DNA of 64,000 nucleotides, from assembly GCA_015146655.1 (NCBI GenBank), contig VKHL01000001.1, positions 551,501 through 615,500 of the forward strand, in the 5' to 3' direction. Made by a program: the position numbers and the translations under genes. Position 1 is the first letter of the stretch, and every line of letters starts with the position of its first letter. Below, in pieces: positions 21,588-31,809 of the stretch. Source of the DNA: Ochromonas danica. Taxonomy: Eukaryota > Sar > Chrysophyceae > Chromulinales > Chromulinaceae. The notes beneath the pieces were generated by a model. The model did no database searches, was not told the DNA's origin, and saw only the letters and a list, made by a program, of their open reading frames with translations.

Positions 21588-22491
21588 CTATTTAGCCTTA
21601 GGAGCAGGAGCTTGGCCTTGACCTTGAGGTGCTCCTTGTTGAGGAGGCTCAGACACGCCACCTAACAGCAAGTAGACCATGAGGCCCAAAACCACATACC
21701 ACTGCCAGGACCATAAATACTGTTAGCGTTTGTTGGTCAGATTTTAAATAGAGGAGGACTTACATATTTGTAGAGGAAAGGTTGCTGGGTTTGTGATTGC
21801 TGTTGGCGTTCTTCATCTGAGGAGAGTCGCACATCTTTGAGATAGATAGGACGGGATCCTTGAATCTGTAGGGGAAGAGCAGGAATGACACTTTCCTCAC
21901 CAAGCTTGATGCGAGTATGTACAGCAACAGTCTCCTTGATCCTGTTCTCATCACATGGTTGAGGGATAGTCATAGTGGGACTGGAGTAGGACAAGCCATT
22001 AACGACTCCGGTGTTCTTGGACAAGAAGACTTGAATATCCTCCTTAAACCCAGACTGCTGGAGCTTACACTAACATGATGAAGACAGTGTTAGTACAGCA
22101 AGAAATAGTATCATTAGAGAAGCAGCAGTAGCAAGAGAAGGAGGAGGAGAGGTCTTACCACAGGGATGGAGGCAATAGCACCATCAAGATCTCCATCAGT
22201 ACTTGTCACTCGAATCATATAGAGGTCTTGACTCCTTATTAAAGCCTTCAATCCTTCCACTTCTTCTTCAACGATGAGGTTTTTATTAGTAAAGAATAAT
22301 CCAAACTTTCCATCTGATTTAGGAAAAATTTGAACAGAAGTGCGGGGATGAAAACTCTCTCCTTGGTCAAATGAATGTTCAATCAGAAAACTCAAATTCT
22401 TCAAAGTGAGAAGGTCAGGAATGACTGCTTGGGATAGAACTTGCCATAGTAATAGAAAGCCAAGAAATACCCTCATAGTAGAAGTCATCAT
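21588..22491 (-). CDS. EMC10: ER membrane protein complex subunit 10
   Basis: Three exons, 22491-22159, 22069-21764 and 21701-21588, join in frame to about 250 residues. EMC10 is a lumenal-facing subunit of the EMC insertase. A cleavable signal (MRVFLGFLLLWQVLSQA) opens the protein. The beta-sandwich body includes LSFLIEHSFDQGESFHPRTS, and the membrane-proximal part FLYKYWYVVLGLMVYLLLGG near the C-terminus is the family's single transmembrane segment followed by a Pro/Gln/Ala-rich tail ending APKAK. Start chosen at the first ATG of a MMTSTM cluster; the frame upstream lacks an ATG. Divergent from the Tic20-like gene across a G-rich spacer. Confidence 0.85.
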
Positions 22492-22594
22492 CCTATTTCT
22501 TCTTTTGTTCTCAACGCTAACCAACACAACCCCACCAGCTAGAGCCAGCCTAGAGTATGGAATCTAGGTATCTAGGTGTCCAGGAGTTTGCGGC

Positions 22595-22624
22595 TGGGTT
22601 GGGTTGGGTTGGGTTGGGTTTGGG
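22595..22624 (+). repeat. GGGTT pentamer run, G-quadruplex-prone
   Basis: Six GGG runs spaced by TT or TTT at about 22596-22624. The spacing meets the simple G-quadruplex pattern on the plus strand. It lies in the 253-bp divergent promoter space between EMC10 and the Tic20-like gene. Confidence 0.85.
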
Positions 22625-22744
22625 AGGTGAAGTTGACGTGGGAGATTCACAGATGCGTCACAGTCTGCAGCTTTGCGCTGGCGCAAAACCCACAACAGCG
22701 TTGTTGTTGTTGCATTACAACAATAAGAAAGAACAGCCCCAGAG

Positions 22745-23944
22745 ATGTGTTCTATTTCTCATCTCCTATTTCTACAAGTATTCATCTCCCTTTGCCTCTT
22801 ATTTAATGAAGGATTAGTAGTCAAACCGGTATTACAAAGAGTGAGAGTATTCCACTCTATTGTTCCATCCACTTCTTCCACTAGTCTGAGAGATTCTGAC
22901 AGTAGTAATAATGACGTTTCCAATGTTAGCCCTCAAGTTGCCCGTCTCAATGCTATGGCAGCTAAACTTCGTGCTGAGGCTGCTGAGTTGGAAGCTGAGC
23001 AACAGAAGATGTTGGTAGACAATCTCACCAATCTTTTCCGTGCCTTTGACACCAACAAAGATGGTAAAATTAGCTTAGATGAACTTAAACTTGGCTTATC
23101 CAAGGCTTTACGAGAAGCAATCAATGAAGAACAAGCTAAGAAGATTCTTCAACAATTTGATACTTCGGGTGATGGAGCTTTGCAACTGGATGAATTCCAA
23201 GGAATTGAAACTTTTCGTTCACGTTTTGATAAGATTTTAACTGAAGAAAGAAAGTCAGCTCAAGATGCTCGTAATGCTGCATTAGAAGCCAAAGAAGCAG
23301 CTAAAAAGGCTGAGGCAATCTCTGCCTTGATTAACAACAAGCCCCCCACTGTCCCAGACAAACTGTTATCCTTACTGCCTTTCTTATTACCCTTTTTGGA
23401 TGTCTTACCTTATGGAAAGACTTTCATAATTGATGCAAATCTTGCAGAAAATCCATTAATTGGTGTGGTAGGTTTTCTTTATGCGCTTTATCAAGCCGTA
23501 CCTTTTGCTGGTCTGATTGCTTTCATCTTATTCAACATCTTCTCTGCCAACCTTCAACTTAATCGCTTAGTGAGATATAATATTCAGGCTGCAATCTTTC
23601 TAGATATTGCTTTGATATTACCTGGAATTGTAGGTAGTTTGGTGACAGCCTTGTTGCAATATTTGCAGGCTCCTCTTCCTCCGCTTGTCAACGACATCTG
23701 CAGCACTACCACTTTCCTGCTCTTCTCCACTGCTATCCTCTACTCGATAGGTAGCTCTATTGCTGGAAGAGAGCCAGATAAACTGCCTTTCATCACTGAA
23801 CGCATTAAACAGCGAGTACCAACAACAGAAGAGTTCCAGAAGATGTACGATGACTACCAAGCTGCCATGAAGGAAAAAGAGAAGGAAAAGTTAAAAGACG
23901 ACCTACGAAAAGGTGAAGATGATGAAAACAAGAAGAAACCATAA
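22745..23944 (+). CDS. EF-hand protein with C-terminal Tic20-like membrane domain
   Basis: Single exon, 399 residues. N-terminal hydrophobic signal (LLFLQVFISLCLLF) followed by a Ser/Thr-rich presequence suggests plastid targeting. Residues about 60-90 form an Ala/Glu-rich helix, then two canonical EF-hand loops: DTNKDGKISLDE and DTSGDGALQLDE. A further Ala/Lys/Glu-rich helix leads to a four-helix membrane domain (about residues 215-345; PLIGVVGFLYALYQAVPFAG, then LNRLVRYNIQAAIFLDIALI) resembling Tic20, the inner-envelope import channel component. The tail is charged (KEKEKEKLKDD). The combination suggests a calcium-sensing plastid envelope protein; the Tic20 assignment is by pattern only. 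Confidence 0.75.
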   Translation: MCSISHLLFLQVFISLCLLFNEGLVVKPVLQRVRVFHSIVPSTSSTSLRDSDSSNNDVSNVSPQVARLNAMAAKLRAEAAELEAEQQKMLVDNLTNLFRAFDTNKDGKISLDELKLGLSKALREAINEEQAKKILQQFDTSGDGALQLDEFQGIETFRSRFDKILTEERKSAQDARNAALEAKEAAKKAEAISALINNKPPTVPDKLLSLLPFLLPFLDVLPYGKTFIIDANLAENPLIGVVGFLYALYQAVPFAGLIAFILFNIFSANLQLNRLVRYNIQAAIFLDIALILPGIVGSLVTALLQYLQAPLPPLVNDICSTTTFLLFSTAILYSIGSSIAGREPDKLPFITERIKQRVPTTEEFQKMYDDYQAAMKEKEKEKLKDDLRKGEDDENKKKP

Positions 23945-24144
23945 GCAAGCCGCAGACTCTACTAGACTTCCACCGCTGGTGGACTGCTGGTCTAGTCTGG
24001 TCAATATTGAGTTGTTTTTTAACGAGGTAATGAGAGTCTACACATCTTTTATCCCACATTACTTGAGAAGCTTTATGGTGTTATTTATTTCCACCAAAGC
24101 CGCCTATTTTGAATTAAATTGCACAAGTGGTGATAAGCAATGTG

Positions 24145-25449
24145 TTAGTTGTGATGAAAGTTTGTGGAACAGCTCACCAGAATATCCTCTTGCATCTCCT
24201 CAACCTTCGATAAACGTCGTTCAAGCGATTGAATCCGTTCCTCAACTACTGCTGGAAGGTCATGAGAAGAGGCATCATGAATATCTTCACCCAGGGAGTG
24301 GCTATCAGAAGGTTGCTGTTGTCTTCGTCGGCTTGCTGCCGCCTTTGCTGCCTCAGCTTGAATCACCTTGGCAACAGCCTCTAGACCACTTCGATAGTCA
24401 GGATAAACAAGACTAAGCCCTTGTTGATGCAAGAAGTTCTTCACTTTGGTGTTGTCCACTCGTTTGCTACCCGAGCGACTGCGTGGCTCACCGCCTGGCC
24501 GCAGTGGTGGACAGGCTAGCAATCGACTAGCATAAGAAAGTACATCAAAGCGAGTGCTTGGCAGATCATCAGCTACATTATAGACCTCCCCTGGAGTAGC
24601 ATGATTCATACTAGCATAAAGAATGCGAACAATATCGTCAACATGAACTCGAGAGACAAACGTTACATCATCCACCACAACTTCCGATCCCATTCCCTCC
24701 TCCTCTTTTGACTTGAGTAAGCTATCTAATGCACTACGATGAGGGCCATAAATACCCGCTAAGCGAAAGATATGAACTGGTAGACCACTTCGACTATGTA
24801 ATCCCTTCCAGCGTGCCTCTGCCTCTGCCCTTGCTTTTGTCTTGGCATTGTCCGGGTTGAGAGGATGACTCTCTTCTACCCATGCCCCATGACAATCACC
24901 ATAAACACCAGTAGAGGATAGATAGCCTATCCATCTTAAGTTACTTGAAAGTGCAGCACGTCGTAGATCATCACCATGAGCATCTAATACAAGGTCTGTA
25001 CTACGTCCCATAGTTTCGATAGGAGGGATAGTTGATAGTATAAAACTAGCTTCCATAATATCTTCCATTGCCTCTAATTGACCTCTTTTAACCGTGATTT
25101 CATCAAAGAGGTAAGTTTGAATACCTTCATTTCGATGTTCTAAGGCTAGGTTAACATTTGTACAAGTGCCTGCTACTTGCCAACCTTGACTTTTCAAAAA
25201 TCGTGCTAATCGTAATCCAACATAACCTAAACCAAAGATAAAGGCTTTCTTTGTACCAGTTGTCTGATCAGCAGTATTGGCTAAAGAGCAGATAGCTGCG
25301 GGGAGAAATCTGCCCTCTTCTCCGATCTGATCACTTGGGATGATGCCTGAAGAGAAGACAGGTGGTCGTCCTATCCTCTCAAAGGATAGCACAAGGTTGA
25401 GAAGAAGTGCTAGGTAAAGCAGCAAGAGGGAACAGGCTGTTTGATTCAT
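24145..25449 (-). CDS. NAD(P)-dependent epimerase/SDR-like protein
   Basis: Single exon, 434 residues from ATG 25449. A signal-like hydrophobic N-terminus (LLLLYLALLLNLVLSF) precedes a Rossmann fold: FIFGLGYVGLRLARFLKSQG is the dinucleotide-binding motif. STGVYGDCHGAWVEESHPLNP resembles the catalytic Ser and YG(D) region of the bacterial YeeZ-type extended SDRs, and FRLAGIYGPHRS matches the later conserved block. The usual YxxxK is not obvious. The C-terminal ~60 residues form a charged coiled-coil-like tail (ERIQSLERRLSKVEEMQE). Possibly plastid or ER lumenal. Reaction unknown. Convergent with the Tic20-like gene (200 bp). Confidence 0.75.
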   Translation of the reverse strand: MNQTACSLLLLYLALLLNLVLSFERIGRPPVFSSGIIPSDQIGEEGRFLPAAICSLANTADQTTGTKKAFIFGLGYVGLRLARFLKSQGWQVAGTCTNVNLALEHRNEGIQTYLFDEITVKRGQLEAMEDIMEASFILSTIPPIETMGRSTDLVLDAHGDDLRRAALSSNLRWIGYLSSTGVYGDCHGAWVEESHPLNPDNAKTKARAEAEARWKGLHSRSGLPVHIFRLAGIYGPHRSALDSLLKSKEEEGMGSEVVVDDVTFVSRVHVDDIVRILYASMNHATPGEVYNVADDLPSTRFDVLSYASRLLACPPLRPGGEPRSRSGSKRVDNTKVKNFLHQQGLSLVYPDYRSGLEAVAKVIQAEAAKAAASRRRQQQPSDSHSLGEDIHDASSHDLPAVVEERIQSLERRLSKVEEMQEDILVSCSTNFHHN

Positions 25450-25728
25450 TAGCAGTTTGATTTCTGGTCATGGAGGGAGTGTGGGGAGATTTGCATGGAG
25501 TCAGTCAGTCAGTCGGTCATCTAGAATATGGAGATCTGGAAGCCTGGACTTTGTTGCAGTGGAAAATGAACCAATGTTTATGTTGCACAACAGCTGTGTT
25601 AATTGGAAGATATAGTTACGATTTGACCATGTCCATAAAACTCATGATCGATTTGTCTAATTGGCAAACTTTCATTCATCACAACGGACTCAAAGGATCG
25701 GATACATATACAGCATCATATACCACAT

Positions 25729-25762
<34 letters not shown>

Positions 25763-25891
25763 CGACCGTTACACTACTACACTGTAATACTTATTAAGCT
25801 ACGCACTAAGCTTTGCTCTGCTTGCAACATAGTATCTTCATGCACTAATATAAATATTCTAACAATAAAACAAGGACATACGTTAACATTT
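25450..25891. other. Intergenic region with a (CAA)n microsatellite
   Basis: Upstream of the epimerase-like gene and downstream of the zinc-ribbon gene. It contains (CAA)11 at 25730-25763 and a short CAGT run near 25500. No gene seen. Confidence 0.6.
25730..25763 (+). repeat. (CAA)11 microsatellite
   Basis: Uninterrupted trinucleotide run of 34 nt, non-coding. Confidence 0.95.
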
Positions 25892-26797
25892 TCAATAAGA
25901 AGGATTGCTATTGAATAACATTTGATGCTCAGTAGTTTGAATTGGTTGATACGCCGTAGATGCCATAGAATAAGAGACGGGATAAGAGGGTTGGTGTGAT
26001 GGATCAGTCATCATATAAACTTTGCCCTCGGGGATGCTACTAGCTTGAGGAGTCGCTTGCACAGGATAACCTGCCATCTCATAAGCACCAGCAGTAGTTG
26101 GCACTACTTGAGTGGCCGCCAAAGGGACAGCAGTGGCAGTTTGCCAGACTGGCTTTGCAGCAAACCCATGGCCATAGTTGAATGACATTTGATGCATGAG
26201 GGTTGGAGAAGGTCGACTAGTTTTGCAAGAAACACAAAGATCAATACAACATATAGGACAACGATAGAATGGAATGTTTCGATCAACTTGACGATAGGCA
26301 TGATTACATTTATCACAAATCCATCCTTGATAATATTCTTGATGACCCGTAGCTGTCATTCCATCCGCCGTCATCTCTTGTAAGGTATGATGGAGACATT
26401 CACAGGCTTGAGCTTTATTTTGGGCATTCGCACTACGACGACGAATGCCACAGTATTTAACAGCACAGAAGAGGATGATGAAGAGGGGCAGAAAGGTTAT
26501 AAAAGCCAGAAAGGGGGAAGCATGATCATGACAACTCTGGTATGCTTCCATACTGGTACTATTACCACTGGTTACATTGTGATATTTTGTAGTGCAACTT
26601 TGAGAAGAAGAAGAGGAAGAGGAAGAATGATGATGATGTACTCCTCCTCCACCATGTCCACCACCTCCAGCACCACGCAGGATGCGTGCCAACCTTTGTT
26701 GATCTACCTGCTTAACTTCTTCCTCCTCCACATTTTTCTCCATGTTCAAATCATTAAAATTGAGCAGAAAGGTCGCATACATGATTTCCCTTCTCAT
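25892..26797 (-). CDS. Single-pass membrane protein with a zinc-ribbon/C1-like cytosolic domain
   Basis: Single exon, up to 301 residues from ATG 26797; internal Mets (MYATF, MEKNV) are possible alternatives. The N-terminal part carries low-complexity Gly, His (HHHH) and Ser (eight in a row) tracts. One transmembrane segment follows (FLAFITFLPLFIILFCAV, about residue 95-112). Then comes a Cys-rich module: CECLHHTL, GWICDKCNHAYRQVD, FYRCPICCIDLCVSCK, resembling DC1/C1-like or ZZ-type zinc fingers. The C-terminal ~100 residues are Pro/Ala/Thr/Tyr-rich and look disordered. Function not recognised; the metal-binding assignment comes from Cys/His spacing only. Confidence 0.65.
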   Translation of the reverse strand: MRREIMYATFLLNFNDLNMEKNVEEEEVKQVDQQRLARILRGAGGGGHGGGGVHHHHSSSSSSSSQSCTTKYHNVTSGNSTSMEAYQSCHDHASPFLAFITFLPLFIILFCAVKYCGIRRRSANAQNKAQACECLHHTLQEMTADGMTATGHQEYYQGWICDKCNHAYRQVDRNIPFYRCPICCIDLCVSCKTSRPSPTLMHQMSFNYGHGFAAKPVWQTATAVPLAATQVVPTTAGAYEMAGYPVQATPQASSIPEGKVYMMTDPSHQPSYPVSYSMASTAYQPIQTTEHQMLFNSNPSY

Positions 26798-26968
26798 CTC
26801 TGTTGAAGGTCTGTTGAATGGAGCGAAATTTTCACTTTCGATTCCAGCATGCGCGGGATAGATACAATAATCGCGTTTTTCTGATATGGAAAAACGGACA
26901 CTTGACTTGTGTGGAAACTTGTGGCGGCGAAGCAGAACTTTGAGAGCAGAAGACTCCTCGCATCAATC

Positions 26969-27421
26969 ATGGTAAGACATCTCGCATTTATCCCTCATGG
27001 AATGTCTTGTTAGTCTCTTTGTTATTTTTACTTATGGATGGTGATGATGATGGGGGGTGTGGTATTAATTCCATTCCATTGTGTGGTTGAGGGCCACCAC
27101 GGCCACCCATAACCAACCCCTCACACGTCAATCTCCTCTTGGGGAGAATCGCTTCCATATTTGTCTACTTCCGTGATGTATATTTCTACCTTTCTTATTT
27201 TTTGAATGTTCCTGGGTGGATGACTAAATTCTTGTGGTTGTGATTGTCTGTTTGCTTTGTCCCCTTAGCCTTCCCAAAAGAGCTTCCGTACCAAGCGCAC
27301 CCTTGCTGTCAAGCAAAAGCAGAACAAGCCTATCCCTCACTGGATCAGACTTCGAACTGGCAACACCATCAAGTACAACGCCAAGAGAAGACACTGGCGC
27401 AGAACCAAGCTTGGCATCTAA
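26969..27421 (+). CDS. RPL39: 60S ribosomal protein eL39
   Basis: Two exons: the ATG alone (26969-26971) and 27269-27421, separated by a 297-nt intron with donor GTAAGA and acceptor CCTTAG. The product is 51 residues, exactly the eL39 length, with the family signature [20 protein letters not shown] and the end KLGI. eL39 lines the ribosomal exit tunnel. The gene is too small and too split to be picked up by long open-frame scanning. Its intron is three to four times longer than others in the window. Confidence 0.96.
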
Positions 27422-27836
27422 GCAACAGCGATGGTCCTCTCTTGTAGCTTCATTCTGCTTTCTTAGTTTGTAAAGTCATGTTTACACTCACAACAATTGT
27501 TAAGCTTCTTTTCTTGCTTCTCATCAATTGTGCCCTTGGGCTAAGGGTGCTTTTTCCGGCAGGAATGAGTTAATTTGTCCCTTCGACCTCAGCTGTTCGT
27601 CGGCATTCTATGGACTGTTCTGTCTTCTGTGTCTCTATATGCATACGATACAGGGATGCTGCTATAAAGGAAGGTTCTCTGTCGATTGCTACACGTGCCT
27701 CATTTTCTTAGTGGTCTCAACTTCTTTGATTACAAAAGGTACATATTAGCTTAAACAACATCTTTTCTACTTCACTTTCGACCATTGCAGCAACACATAC
27801 ACCTGTCTTTAACATGCTAAAATCTCATGGCTGAAC
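27422..27836. other. Region downstream of eL39
   Basis: Presumably the eL39 3' UTR and intergenic DNA. The frame 27528-27749 has a plausible-looking ATG but a composition poor in charged residues; no family recognised. Confidence 0.4.
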
Positions 27837-28190
27837 TCACTCGCGTCCACCAATCATTTCTGAGAGCCTTTCCAATTCTCCAGCCAACTTTTGCACGAAA
27901 ACAGAGAGAATCGCGCTACAGCCAGTCAGAGCCAAGCTGGCATTACGAATCGAGTGACATACATACAAGCTGCATACGAAACACCAATTCCAAAGGAGGC
28001 ACTTGTGATAAATGGCCAAGTTGACATCGAACACCAGTAGTCACGGGAGCTTTTATTCAGGCTTAGTCAACTTACCATAAACAAGATGAAGTCACCTTCA
28101 GCACGACAGTTCCTATCATAGTCCAAGTCTTTTTTTTGTACCTTCAATCAAGGCGTTCATTGAGTAACTCCATGCCTCCCAAAGCACAAC
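27837..28190 (-). other. Possible small membrane-protein gene, structure unresolved
   Basis: On the minus strand, 28034-27837 reads open and ends in a helix-like LAGELERLSEMIGGRE. Upstream, around 28120-28070, there is a stretch DYDRNCRAEGDFILFM followed by a good donor GTAAGT at 28068, and another frame of the downstream part reads SFGIGVSYAACMYVTR, a Gly-rich membrane pattern. A run of eight A (minus strand) near 28131-28138 separates frames that would otherwise join. No single model satisfies frame and splice signals, so a gene is suspected only because this 1.35-kb gap is unusually long for the window. Confidence 0.2.
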
Positions 28191-28770
28191 AAATTCAAAT
28201 TACCAGCAATGCATCACATCATACTTCTTAGTAGAAGTGCACAAGCAACATATTATACTATTGTGTTATACACATGGTGGTGAATGTGAATGCCCCGGTT
28301 TTCGAACAATCTTTTTATTATAAGCACCACGTTTTCTGTGTCGATCATTGAGATTGGGTTTTGGAGGAAAAAATAGGAATGTTTTCCAACAACAACTGCA
28401 GATCAACTCTCACCCTTTTGGCTATATGCTATTGGTGATTGGCAGCACTAGCACTAGTATTCTCAACATGGGACATCCCACAAGCGGCACCAGCAGAGAG
28501 TCGTTCAACACAAATTTTGTATTTTTCGGCCAAAATTTTCAAGTTCCCTTGTTTTCTTTGGCGCGGGATGGCCACAATCGGATCTCCAACGTTCGTTGTG
28601 GTTCTTGTGCACATCAAAAGCTGGAAAAGCTCCTTGCCACCTTCTGGATTTCGATTCCTTTCCTGTTGATTCTTTTCTCTCGTCTTGGTTTTAAAATAGG
28701 TACCATATCTTTGGGACCTATTTAAAATAAGATAGATCTCCTGGATCACTCAGAAGAGGTAGATAATTTT
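28191..28770. other. Upstream region of the permease gene
   Basis: Contains overlapping open frames on both strands (28348-28725 plus, 28749-28429 minus), none with family features. A near-palindrome TAGGTACC...GGACCTA lies at about 28697-28724. Confidence 0.35.
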
Positions 28771-30785
28771 ATGTTTTGGAGCCAGCAATCGACTTTTCCT
28801 TATATTCCTATGGCAGATACTGAGCTCCCTCCAACAACTTTGAATCTAGATAATACTTTACATTCTTCTCTTCAAGCAGAAGAAACTAGGCCACCTTGGG
28901 TTGAAAATGGACAAGCACATATTTCCTCGGATGATATTAGTCGTCCTTCCAATTTAAATGATCTAACTCGTCCAAGTTTCTATCGAAAAGATAGATGGTT
29001 CAATGAAATGTGTGAAGTACTTTTTAAGCTCTCTCGAAGAAAAGCTACCATTAAATCCGAGGTCTACTATGGTGTGATTCATTATATCTCCTGTCTATAT
29101 TGTCTTGCTGTCGTTCCTCAACAATTGCTCGCTGCTGGTTATGGATCTAGAAATACGGTGGTCGCTGTTGCCTTGTGCTCGGGTATTGGCAGTATCTGTT
29201 GTGGATTATTTGCCAACTTACCCTTTGTCTTAGCCCCTCCCACAGTTGTCTCTATCTTCCTTTCCGTCTTTCTCCAACAGAATTCGGAAGGTCCAAAGGA
29301 AGGTAGTCTGGCTGTTCTTATCTCGGGATTTCTTTTACTGTTTTTTGGATGGCGACCTCTTGGGAGATTTACATCTCGTCTTATTCCCATCGCTATTCAA
29401 GTGGGTACGGCCGTTGGAATTGGTTTGTTGACAGCACTTGCAGGTTCTACTGAGGTTGATCTCGTCGAACGCGGCACTTACACTGTTCTTAAGATTGGTC
29501 CAATTACAGCGGAGGTCTGCATCGCAATTTCAGGTGTTGTCTTGATTGCTATCGCTACAAATTTCCATATCAAAGGATCTTTTTGTTTGGCGGTGATTCT
29601 TTGTTCATTGATCTGGTGGATTTATGACAACGATTTCCCGGACGAGATTGCTGCCACACCAAGAGTAGACCTTATTAGTTTCAAAGGAATTGATACATCC
29701 AATACGGCTCTACTCACAGTGGATTTGCTTTTCTTGTACATTCTCTACTTGGTAAGTGATGATTACACTACTGATTGTGTGATTATTTGTGTTCTAATAC
29801 TCTTTAATTATTTATTGTCTCTAGAATGGATTGATGACCTCTCTAAGCAACCTGGCCGTTCTAACAAGAGAGGACAGTACCATTCCTCGTGGTCGCTGGA
29901 TCTTCATTGTTTGTGGAATATTCACAATTATATCGGGTTTGGTCTCTTCCGTTCCTATTCTGGTCTCTCCGGAGTCTTCAGCTTCTATTAAAGAAGGAGC
30001 CAAAACTGGTTTGTCTGCGGTTGTTGCTGGTCTATTGTTCTTGTTGTCACTCTTTTTCAGCCCTCTCTTCGAGAACGTGCCCTCTGCTGGTACGAGCCCT
30101 GTTCTGATCATGATTGGCGTGATTCTCTTCCAGAATGTGAGTAGAATAGATTGGCGCAATATTGCCAACGCCGCTCCAGCTTTCGTAGTGCTCTTTTACA
30201 TCCCTTTTACATACTCCATCATTCAAGGTGAGGGAACTATTTGTGATATTATGTCTTTGAGATGGCATTAGCTTTACCCTGTGGTTGATGTTTTTCTGTT
30301 CAGGAGTTATTATTGGATATATCGTCTACTTGAGTATTGCGCTGTGCAATGGTGAATTTTTGTACCAAACCATAGACTTCGTTTCAATCTACCTTCCTGG
30401 TATGGAATCTTACATTCTAGATCTTTTCCCAACATTTCGGAAAGATTCTGTCGCTTCGAGTCAATGCGATCACCGGCCCAGCTTTTCGCATCAATCGAGT
30501 GTGGAAATTGAGGCAAATGAGGGCTCAAATCTGCAAAAGAAGGGGCGGGATCGTCGTGCTACCAAACTTTACGACGATCGTGAGAGCTTTTCAGGATCTA
30601 TTGGTCATATTGTTGGAGGAGACATGTCCATGTCGATGGCCAATCAAACTACGTACAACAGTACTGGACGAACTGCCAATACTTTTGCAGATTTCGGCAC
30701 CACATTTAGAGACACGATAGTTTCTCCAGTTAAAGAAACGAAAAAGGATACAGAGAACGCGAAAAAAGACGTGGAGCAGAGCTGA
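28771..30785 (+). CDS. Purine permease, NCS2/AzgA-like
   Basis: Three exons, 28771-29751, 29825-30227 and 30304-30785, give 621 residues (608 if the second ATG at 28810 is used). Multi-pass membrane transporter resembling AzgA-type adenine/guanine/hypoxanthine permeases: YGVIHYISCLYCLAVVPQQL opens the first helices, PFVLAPPTVVSIFLS matches the conserved helix-3 block (where most AzgA proteins read AP-G-N), and GLMTSLSNLAVLTRED with later VVAGLLFLLSLFFSP matches helices 8-10. Hydrophilic N- and C-terminal tails of about 80 and 120 residues are longer than in bacterial relatives; the C-terminal tail is Ser/Asp/Lys-rich. Substrate by family only. Confidence 0.82.
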
Positions 30786-30901
30786 ACGGAATTGTTTTGA
30801 AAGATCTTTGAGCAAGCGTGGCTGTTCCGTGGTGTGTTAGATTGTAATTGATTTTCTATTGGCACTTCTTCGTCTGGTCACATTTCTGAATGAAGGTGTT
30901 T

Positions 30902-31705
30902 TCACTTTGTACGAATTTTGGAGAGCTTAATGATGTATGTGTCCTCAAAGCTATCAATATTTCTCTCTTCCGTTATATATTGGCTTTCTTCGCATTCTGA
31001 TTTAGCTTCACAAAAGGTGAGGCAGAAACCAAGACCATGTGTCGGATGGAGGAAAGTGTTATTAGGAACGACCTCGCCGATTATCCTAAAGCGCTCCAAA
31101 AGGTGAAACAATGTCCGATGAGAACTACATAATGCGTTTTCAAAATACACTATCAGCACCAGAGAAAAAGCAAGTACGATGATCACATAGTAGCTAATAG
31201 TCACTTACCTGCGATCTTGATAACCAATGAGGCACAGAGCATGGGGATGTAACTCTAGCAACTGTGAGAGAAGTTTAATCAAGGATTCAAAGTCTTCAAC
31301 ATTATAAAAGATATCAGCTCCAAGAATAATATCAATTGGATGACTAGGAAGGATATATCCTTCTCTCCAATCTAATGCTTGTAATTGACAAAGTGAATCA
31401 ATTCCATTGGCTTTAGCAGAAGTTTGAATTAATGCATAGAGAGGGTCAGCATTGTCTCTGTCAGTGATTAACAAAGACTTAGCTCCGCATAGTCCACTTA
31501 TCATCGAAGGCAAGGCAGTGCCAGCGCCAATTTCAATGACAGCTTTGTCTCGTACCACTTCCTCACTATGGCAGACTAAATAAGCTGCAAGAAGAGAGGC
31601 AGAAGACCATGTAGTAAAGTGGCATCCTTCATTAACTTCTTCATAGATAATAGCTTGAAACTCACGCTCTTGATTAGAAATAGTGAATTGTTTCTTGATT
31701 TTCAT
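30902..31705 (-). CDS. METTL23: METTL23-like protein methyltransferase
   Basis: Two exons, 31705-31209 and 31124-30902, about 239 residues. Class I SAM methyltransferase of family 16: the SAM-binding motif VIEIGAGTALPSM (about residue 60), DRDN acidic loop, and the post-motif GADIFYNVEDFESL. The donor CAG/GTAAGT is clear. Two acceptors are possible; only the one giving GYQDRSSHRTLFHLLERF keeps the frame and resembles the family's SYQERSAD segment. The ATG at 31705 is used because the upstream frame has only TTG. Divergent from the pseudouridine synthase gene with 104 bp between start codons. Confidence 0.82.
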
Positions 31706-31809
31706 CGCTAAACTTGGCAACTAAAATGGGGTATTTCAACCCAAATTACAAGTATTTCTTCCCAGTTAATCTGAGTGGATGGTGAGGTGGGAAGAAAAGA
31801 AAAGAGGGG

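Noticed and set aside
22745-22990. (TTGGG)n near 22600 as an internal telomere relic
   Set aside because: The unit is not TTAGGG, the array is only six runs long, and it lies inside a normal divergent promoter.
27040-27060. GTGATGATGATGG in the eL39 intron as a snoRNA C box
   Set aside because: The GTGATGA match is part of a simple GAT run, and no CTGA D box or flanking stem follows within the intron.
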